Assembly: GCA_949987705.1 (NCBI GenBank)
Contig: OX465282.1
Span: forward strand, 88,214,070-88,278,069
Source of the DNA: Thereva unica
Lineage: Eukaryota > Arthropoda > Insecta > Diptera > Therevidae
Length of the DNA: 64,000 nucleotides
Reading direction: 5' to 3'
Positions 57,420-64,000 of this stretch are shown piece by piece; position 1 is the stretch's first letter; every line of letters begins with the position of its first letter. A program made the position numbers and the translations under genes. The notes under the pieces are model-generated. The model saw only the letters and a program-made list of their open reading frames with translations, was not told the origin of the DNA and searched no databases.

Positions 57420-60400
57420 TTATTTACTTAAAACCTTGTTAGTTCTATCTTTTTTAATTCTATTATTATGTACTTCCTTTATTACATTATCTATCATTAT
57501 CTTAGAGTTAACAATATTTGTATCTATGACTCTATATGGTCCATTATACGGTGCTTTGTGCTTCTTTTGATTACCTACACGTAACCAGACCCAGTCCCCT
57601 GGTGAGACGTGTAGTGGGTTTGCTTTTTCATCCCATTTCTCTTTGCGTTTTTCTTTTGCAAAATTTAACAGTGTTTGAGCCGTTTTGTGCGCTTGGTTCA
57701 GGCGCCACTTTAACTCCTTGTTGTAATCTTCAATGTTGTACAGCGTCTGCGGTTCTTGATTTGTTATTGTTAAAGGTAGACTTGCTATTTTCCCATAGAC
57801 CAATTCATGCGGCGAGATGCCTGTGTCATTGTGTGGTGTTATATTATAACAGAAAACAAAATAAGGTAACCACTCGTCCCAGTCATGTCCTTGGCTGAAT
57901 GACAGTAGGTACTCGTTTAGAGTTCTATGGTTTCGCTCTATTGCACCTAGTGTTTCATGGTGGTATGGTGTTGATGTTACATGCTGAATGTTTAGTGTTT
58001 GGCAAATGTTCTCAAAAGTTTGATTCAAGAATTCTGTACCCATATCAGTCCGGATGGTTTCAAATGTTCCAAACCTTAAGATGATATGTTCAACGAGTGT
58101 GCGTGCAATAGTTTTTGCATCTTTTGTTTCAATTGGTATTGCCTGTACGTATTTCGTGAGATCACATTGTAACGTTAGTATATATCTGAAATTCTTAGCT
58201 TGTCTCAGCGGTCCTACTGTGTCCATTGAGATTATCTGAAAACTTCTTTGCGGAGTGTCTGTTATCTGCAACTTTTCTTTTGTGTATTTTGTTTTCTTGT
58301 TTTTCGAGCATTCTTTGCAGTTGTTTATGTGGCTTTTAACCATTTTACTCATGTTTTTCCAGCAATATCTCTGCTTTAATTTATTAATAGTCCTTCTAAC
58401 ACCAGAATGTCCACCTAAGTGTGGTGTATTGTGAAATGTTTCTATTAAATGGGTTTGTTCAATTTTGTCAGTAATTCTTGTTACTGGTTCATATATCATT
58501 ATTGTCAGTTCATGTCTCTTTTTACCTTGCAAGTTATTGAATTCTTCTTCAAATTTCTTCTTTGTGAATCGCTGTAATATTAAATCATTCTTTGCCATGG
58601 CTACTTTATTGATATTATTTACTTTAGCGAAGAGTATCAGTTTCTCTAGGACTGGACCCAAATCTAGTTGTGGATTATCGCTGATTTCTATTGATATTTC
58701 TTTCTTTTGCATGCTTATTTTAGTTATGTTCATTTTCTTATTTTGCGATTCTTTTCTTACTGGCATTTCATTTTTTACATCTTTACTCGAGTATATAAAT
58801 TTTAGTTTTGTTACATTCCTAATTTCGGAGATTGAAGTGCATTCCCAAATGTACAGATGGCCTGTCTCTACATTCCTTGGTGTGGCACTTATGTTTTTGT
58901 CTTGCTGGTGGTTTAGTTTGCTTGCTGATCTTGTGATTACTCTAACTTCAGCTTCTGTTGGAATCATTGCTACTAACATGTCTGAGTCTAATTTTATCCG
59001 CGATAACGCGTCCGCATTCGTATTGAGCAATCCTTTTTTATACACAATGTCAAATTTATAATCTGCTAGATCCATTCTGACTCTTGTCATCTTCGAAGAA
59101 GGGTTTTTATGTGTGAACAGGCTTATAAGAGGTCGGTGGTCAGTTATTGCTATGAATTTTCTTCCATAGAGGTATGGTCGAAAGTGATTTATTGCCCAAT
59201 GAATAGCTAATAACTCCTTTTCTATAATGGGCTTGTTTAATTCATGCTTGTTTAATGTACGACTGGCATATGAAATTGGTAGATCTTTTCCAATTTCACC
59301 TTGGGATAGTATTGCCCCTACTGCGTAGTTTGATGCGTCTGTCGTAAGGATGAACTGTTTGTCAAAATCAGGGTACTGTAGAATGGGTGGATTTATTAGT
59401 TTATTTTTAAGCTCATTAAATGCAGATTGACATTCTTCTGTCCACTTGAATTCTACACTTTTCTTACAAAGTGTGTTAAGTGGTTTTGCAATTAATGCAA
59501 AGTTCGGTATGAAGCGTCTATAGTAATTGCAAAAGGCAGTGAATCTCTTCACTTCATCTGCAGTTTTTGGTACTGGATAGTTAACTATTGTATCGTATTT
59601 CTTAGGATCAGTTTTAACGCCATCTTTAGTTATTAAATGTCCAAGATATACAACTTCTGTTTGCAGGAAATTACATTTTTGCGGGTTAAGCTTTAAGTTA
59701 TAATCTCTTAGTCTTTGGAATGTTTTTATTAAGTTTCGGTTGTGATGGTCTAGACTACATCCGAATATGATTATGTCATCGACGTAGAGAAATGTCTCTG
59801 CGTCTAGTCCCGCGAGAGCTATAGAGAGCATTCTCTGAAAACTATTTGTGGAGATTTTAAGGCCAAAAGGCAGTCTGCAGAATTGAAAGTGACCTTTGTT
59901 TGTTGAAAAGGCCGTTAGGGGTCTTGAGTCATGATGTAACTCGATTTGGTGAAATGAGCTTGTAAGATCAAGGGTGGAAAAGTATTTTGCCCTTCCCAGA
60001 TTGTCTAATATATCTTCCAATCTGGTGAGCGGAAATTTATCGTCTACTATTCTTATTGAGTTGCCTGAAATCAACAACCATTCTCCACTTTTTGTTTCCA
60101 TCCTCTGTTTTTTTTGGTACAACGAGTAGTGGTGAGTTATAAGGGCTTGTAGATGGTTCTATTATGCCGTCAGTCATTAGATTCTCAACTTGTTTATTAA
60201 TTTCCTCACACTGTGTCTGTGGTAGTCGGTAGTTTTTTATGTAGACGGGATTTCCATCATTTATTTCTATCTTCTGCTTATAGAAATTATTTGCAGTGAG
60301 TTTGTCACCTGTTATGTAGAATACGTCCGCATATTCTATACAAATTTTTAGGAGAGCGTCTTTAGCATGTGGATCGAGATTTAGAACATTTAATTCCTCT

Positions 60401-61130
60401 AATAATTTCTGAGCTCTTTTGGTTGTATTGTGACTTGTAGTATTGCGCTGTTTTTTGAGGTTGAATATATGGTAGTTTTTTAAAGGATGCATTTTTAAAG
60501 TTGGTAATCTCAGTATAATCTCGTGTTCATTCACATTGAGAATTTTAACATGAGCTACGCCCTTTGCTGGTATTATTGAATTAGCAATAAATACTCCTTC
60601 TTCTATTTCTTGGTTGAGGACTAGACTGTCTTCTGTGATTTTTTCAGTTATTGCTTGGGTAATCTGCGATCTTGGTGGTATCCTTACGTATTCGTACTTT
60701 GGTACGTTGGTGTGAATAGGCAAAATTAAGTCAGCGTTATTTGTTGGGATTGTTAATGTGAATATGTCGTAATCTACTTTGCATTTATGTGTGTGTAAGA
60801 AATCTATCCCCAATAGAGCATCAGATCTTATTGCAAAGTTGTCTGGAACCACATGTAGTTTTTGCTTTAGTTTTTGTAATTCGGTTGTTATTGTTCCTAA
60901 TGTTCTGATTTCATTTTCCGTGACTCCTGTTATTATACAAAATTCTTCTTTAATATTGGCTTCTTCTTGTAGAGTACTTCTTTTTATGACTGAGATGTCT
61001 GCACCTGAATCTATTAGAAAGCTTATCTGTTTATCTGGTTCATGGTTTATTTCAGCTGTCACATAATTCGTTAATTTATGAACATTATTGAGTGCATAAA
61101 TTTTTATTCCGTATTTTCTAAGGTGAAGAT
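57420..61130 (-). pseudogene. Pol of the 412-like element: protease, RT, RNase H, integrase, one frameshift
   Basis: The first frame (61062-60037, open back to about 61130) has the aspartic protease site FLIDSGADISVI, LLGIDFL and the RT start (GIIEPSTSPYNSPLLVVPKK, WRMVVDFRQLN). The frame breaks near 60055 between DFRQLN and VDDKFPL, consistent with loss of a base. The second frame (to 57420) has LYVDDIIIFG as the RT active site, RNase H (LTTDASNYAVGAILSQ, ITDHRPL, NADALSR), the integrase zinc region (HLGGHSGVRRT, CKECSK) and core residues in SMDTVGP, IRTDMGTEF and LGAIERNH. This arrangement and IN sequence style match the 412/mdg1 clade. A pol start overlapping gag in the -1 frame suggests gag-pol frameshifting. 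Confidence 0.88.
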
Positions 61131-62351
61131 CTCGTCCCTCGATTGCTGGGTCTCGGGGACGGCTTGCTCGTTTTCCGACACTAGAAAATTTATCGCTCTG
61201 CTATTGGTGTAGCTTCTTCCTCGGTTCCTATATTCTCGATTGTATTGTGGCTTGTTTATGTATCGCTGCGTAGTGGGTGTGTACTGCTGGTGATTTCTGG
61301 GCTGTTGTTGTTGGTTTGATGTTGGGTTCCTATACGTCTGCCATCTATTTTGATTGGTTGCATGCTGCCTTTGTGTATAGGTAGCATACCTTGGTTGTCG
61401 GTTATAGGTTTGATATCCTTGTCTGTAATTATTGGGACGGAAATTTCTTCCTTTGCGCACATTAACCTGCATTATTTTTTGTGACGGCCCTGAAATCGCT
61501 TCTACCTGAGACGCTATTTTTACAGCATCATCAAACGCTTTTGGCATGGCTGCAAATACTGTTGTCTTGTACGGTTCACTTAAGCCAGCCTGGAATGCAT
61601 TAAGTGCTGTTTGGTTGTTCAGCTCTTGTATAATTATCCTATTTTCTTCTCCTTTTTCAGATATTTGAACATCATTTAACTGCATCATGAGATTTTCAAT
61701 TTGTGCTGCGAAATTTTGGACCGATTGTTCCCCTTGTTGGATTCTAGCCATATCATTCTGTAATTTCAAAGGATTCTTTTTGACTAGGAATCGTTTTTTA
61801 AAATGTTCTTTGAATTTCTCGATGTCAGTAAGCGCTTCAGTGGAGCCTAGTTTCACTCTTACTCTTTCTGATATCCTTGCTTTTATCACAACTTTTATTA
61901 GTTTTAGGATTTCATCACTGTTAGTCAGTGTTTCAGCTATGCATTCTATTATGTTTAGAAATTTTGTTAGTTCCTTAGCGTCGCCTTCATATGTTGGAAC
62001 AAGTTTTAGCGTGGTAATGATATCGAGTGTTGCCATTTTGGTTAGTCTTGCTATTTTATTTTCTTCTTCTTCAAAATCTTCTTCAGTTTCTTCACTTATG
62101 GCTTCTAGATTTTCTGTTGCTTTAATTCTTATGAATTCTTTAATTTCTGTATATATTCGCTTGAATTGTATTTCGTATTGCTGCACATTAATTTCTTGTG
62201 CTAATTTAGACAATTCAGTTTTTAGCTCATGTATAGCAAGTTCTTTTCTTAATAAAGTGGTGCTAGATTCTTTTCTTGTAGGATTTTTCTTAAAATTCGA
62301 TCGAATTCTATCAGCTTCTTCTAATATTTTCTTGGCTCTATTAAGTGACAT
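61104..62351 (-). CDS. Gag of the 412-like element
   Basis: 415 residues from ATG 62351, fully open. The N-terminal half is helical and charged (KKILEEADRIRSNFKK), followed by an acidic stretch (EETEEDFEEEENK) and a retrotransposon capsid-like region (LVPTYEGDAKELTKFLNIIE, then VQNFAAQIENLM). The C-terminal 100 residues are rich in R, N, Q and Y and lack zinc knuckles, as in 412-type Gag. It ends in TLENTE, overlapping the -1 frame that leads into protease. Its function would be to form the particle that packages element RNA. Confidence 0.85.
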   Translation of the reverse strand: MSLNRAKKILEEADRIRSNFKKNPTRKESSTTLLRKELAIHELKTELSKLAQEINVQQYEIQFKRIYTEIKEFIRIKATENLEAISEETEEDFEEEENKIARLTKMATLDIITTLKLVPTYEGDAKELTKFLNIIECIAETLTNSDEILKLIKVVIKARISERVRVKLGSTEALTDIEKFKEHFKKRFLVKKNPLKLQNDMARIQQGEQSVQNFAAQIENLMMQLNDVQISEKGEENRIIIQELNNQTALNAFQAGLSEPYKTTVFAAMPKAFDDAVKIASQVEAISGPSQKIMQVNVRKGRNFRPNNYRQGYQTYNRQPRYATYTQRQHATNQNRWQTYRNPTSNQQQQPRNHQQYTPTTQRYINKPQYNREYRNRGRSYTNSRAINFLVSENEQAVPETQQSRDEIFTLENTE

Positions 62352-62385
62352 AACTTATTTGATATTAAAACATATTTTTATTTTT

Positions 62386-62432
62386 ATTATTTATAATTAT
62401 TATTATTATTATTATTATTATTTATTATTATT
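62386..62432. repeat. (TAA)n tail of the right-hand LINE
   Basis: Read on the minus strand it is a TAA/ATAA run after the LINE 3' UTR, marking the LINE 3' end against the gypsy element. Confidence 0.75.
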
Positions 62433-64000
62433 TAACGGGAATGCTCCCTTATACATATTATACAAAATTATACAGATTTAGCATTCATAGGCTTAACATA
62501 TAACATACAAAAATACAATAGTTATAAAATGAAATAGTGAAAAAGATAAAGAGTTTTTAGTAGCGCGAATGTAAAAATTGAATAAACTTTGGATAGGAGA
62601 TATCAAAAAAATCAACATAATTACATATATAATTTCCGTAAGTACAAATTCTGTTGAGCATGCTATTTTCTGCTAGCGATGTGCGACAATTTGGGATTGC
62701 AAAGAGTCTGTTTTGACGAAAGGCCCTCGCCGGTACGTGAAAACCAATATTAGCGGTAATATATGGGCAGTCAATTAAATGAGTTAAGACTTTAAATAAA
62801 AAAAGACAATCAGCAATAATTCTTCTATTCTCGAGCGATCTAATTTCGAATTGTTGTTTAATGAGGGAATAATCGTGATCATAAAAATTAAGAGGTTGTC
62901 CGTTCAAATAAGCTAGTCTTCTCATAAATTTTGACTGCACAGATTCCAGCAATTTCACGTCTGTTGCCGTATAAAGGAGACCACACTGGTGACGCGTATT
63001 CAAGAATTGGTCTGACTAGCGAGTTAAACAGTATTATGTAGGTTGCCGGTTGTTTAAAAACATTTGAATTTCTATTTATAAAACCTAAAACTCGCAACGC
63101 CTTGTTAGTTGTTTTGATTATATGCTCATGAAATTTACCATCGAAAGTAAAAGTAACCCCTAAGTCAGTGATTTCTTTTTGAGCATCTAGAACGGTGTTT
63201 TCAATTACATAATCACAGGTGATTGGTTCTTTCTTCGTGGTGTAACGGACTACTTTACATTTCGAAGCATTTACAGACATACGGTTTTCGTGACACCACG
63301 TGATGAAAGAGTTCAGATCATCTTGTACCAATAGAGCATCATCGACCGAGTTCACCGGGAAAAAAAGTTTTGCATCATCGGCATATAGTAAGATTTGACA
63401 GTGTCTCAACACGAGAGGAAGGTCGTTAATGAAAAGAATGAATAGCAAAGGACCTAAATGTGATCCTTGCGGGACACCTCTACAGTAAAAAGCCAGAAGT
63501 GCTTAAGTGCAAATTTGACCATTTTGAGTTTATTGCATTTTTGTATTCAGTATTTTATTCTTAATCATTGGTATAATTCTTGTCTTAAACTGAGCTGTGG
63601 TTGCTGAGCTATTGGAGCGACAAAAGTGGTTTTGTGCACAATTCTGTATCTAAAAGAATCTTTGAAGGCGATTATCTCGAAACACATATTTTGCACTTAG
63701 ACACTTCTGGCTGTGTACTGTAGACCTGAGGTCACTTGAATTTCTCTCGATTTGGAACCTTCAATACGTACAATTTGTTTTCTGTCGCGAAGATAATCAT
63801 TGAGCCATGAAAGTAAAGGATCAGCAATGCCGAGTTTTTGGAGTTTAGTACCAAGGACATTATGTGAGACTCTGTCAAATGCTTTCGCGAAATCAGTGTA
63901 TATAACGTCGAGTTGACTACGGTTTTCGATAGCATTAACAATGTGATGATGTATAATAGCCAGGTTAGTGGCAGTAGATTTTCTATCCAAGAAACCGTGT
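62433..64000 (-). pseudogene. LINE reverse transcriptase (Jockey/CR1-like), interrupted and frameshifted, runs off the window
   Basis: From the right edge the minus strand encodes RT: DVIYTDFAKAFDRVSHNVL (palm), then after an interrupting MITE GVPQGSHLGPLLFILFIND and ILLYADDAKLF with the catalytic YADD, then LVRPILEYASPVWSP. A probable extra base near 62973 shifts the frame; it continues as DVKLLESVQSKFMRRLAYL and LENRRIIADCLFLFKVL to a stop at 62557. There is no RNase H. The 5' part (endonuclease, ORF1) lies outside the window. Confidence 0.82.
63483..63720. mobile_element. 238-bp MITE inserted in the LINE RT
   Basis: The inverted termini begin CAGTAAAAAGCCAGAAGTG and CAGTACACAGCCAGAAGTG (read inward). 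TA flanks both ends (63481-63482 and 63721-63722). Removing it brings the RT segments VTSGL and GVPQGSHLG together, so the insertion site is exact. The end type and TA target fit Tc1/mariner. Confidence 0.88.

Larger units (their letters stand above)
56613..62390 (-). mobile_element. 412/mdg1-like Ty3/gypsy element, nearly intact, 5' LTR not seen
   Basis: Gag and pol are long and open except for one frameshift in RT. The 5' end stops at about 62390, where the (TAA)n tail of a LINE begins, so the LINE probably inserted in the 5' untranslated region and the 5' LTR lies beyond the window. There is no env frame between pol and the 3' LTR. Confidence 0.85.

Noticed and set aside
58465..59061. Plus-strand frame of 198 codons
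   Set aside because: It is antisense to the 412-like pol; its hydrophobic look comes from the reverse of charged codons.
61687..62481. Plus-strand frame of 264 codons
   Set aside because: It is antisense to the 412-like gag and continues into the TTA microsatellite.

Overview
This window looks like nuclear DNA of an insect, most likely a fly (Diptera). The evidence is indirect: AT-rich sequence, spliceosomal introns of 53-61 bp with GT-AG borders, a 412/mdg1-like Ty3/gypsy element, LOA/R1-like, RTE-like and Jockey/CR1-like LINEs, PIF/Harbinger, hAT-like, Transib-like and Helitron elements, and tRNA-derived SINEs. The species cannot be named from the sequence. No bacterial operon, rRNA or convincing functional tRNA gene is present.

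The host-gene content is one tandem array of five gamma-glutamyl hydrolase (GGH, peptidase family C26) genes, all on the minus strand: GGH-1 (9400-10947), GGH-2 (22904-24452), GGH-3 (29451-30645), GGH-4 (40633-41697) and GGH-5 (45747-46806). Splice phases and reading frames are open from the first recognisable exon to the stop codon in all five, and the GTCLGFE nucleophile motif and HPEK histidine motif are kept. Each has a conserved AATAAA about 115-235 bp past its stop. The N-terminal exon(s) were not found for any copy. Three architectures exist: a short tail (GGH-4, -5), a duplicated acidic tail block plus a hydrophobic C-terminus (GGH-3), and the same duplicated tail with two chimeric exons interposed (GGH-1, -2). 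The interposed exons come from the end of exon 2, all of exon 3 and the start of exon 4, and keep the frame.

Almost everything else is transposon sequence, much of it nested. From left to right: a broken RNase H-bearing LINE (1-1548); an LTR-like remnant with a small MITE; a TIR element (3468-5333) with an inverted partner at 25492-27897; a TIR element with a Harbinger MITE inside it (6399-8244); GGH-1; a Harbinger remnant (11013-19352) holding a decayed gypsy element (11359-15727) and a Helitron with a 118-bp minisatellite (15912-18824); a Harbinger transposase fragment; GGH-2; a SINE; GGH-3; a Transib-like element (31463-32706) whose empty site is visible in the GGH-4 flank; a foldback element; a second Harbinger remnant; GGH-4; an RTE-like LINE remnant; GGH-5; stacked MITEs (46869-48803); a four-level nested TIR/foldback stack (49204-54308); and a nearly intact 412-like gypsy element (56613 to about 62390, minus strand) abutting a LINE that runs off the right edge and itself carries a MITE.

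The GGH genes do not form an operon. They are tandem duplicates whose duplication unit includes upstream flank and, at least in GGH-1 and GGH-4, a LINE-tail fragment downstream. The open frames of five genes amid broken transposons suggest selection or recent duplication. This is an inference to be tested by expression and dN/dS.
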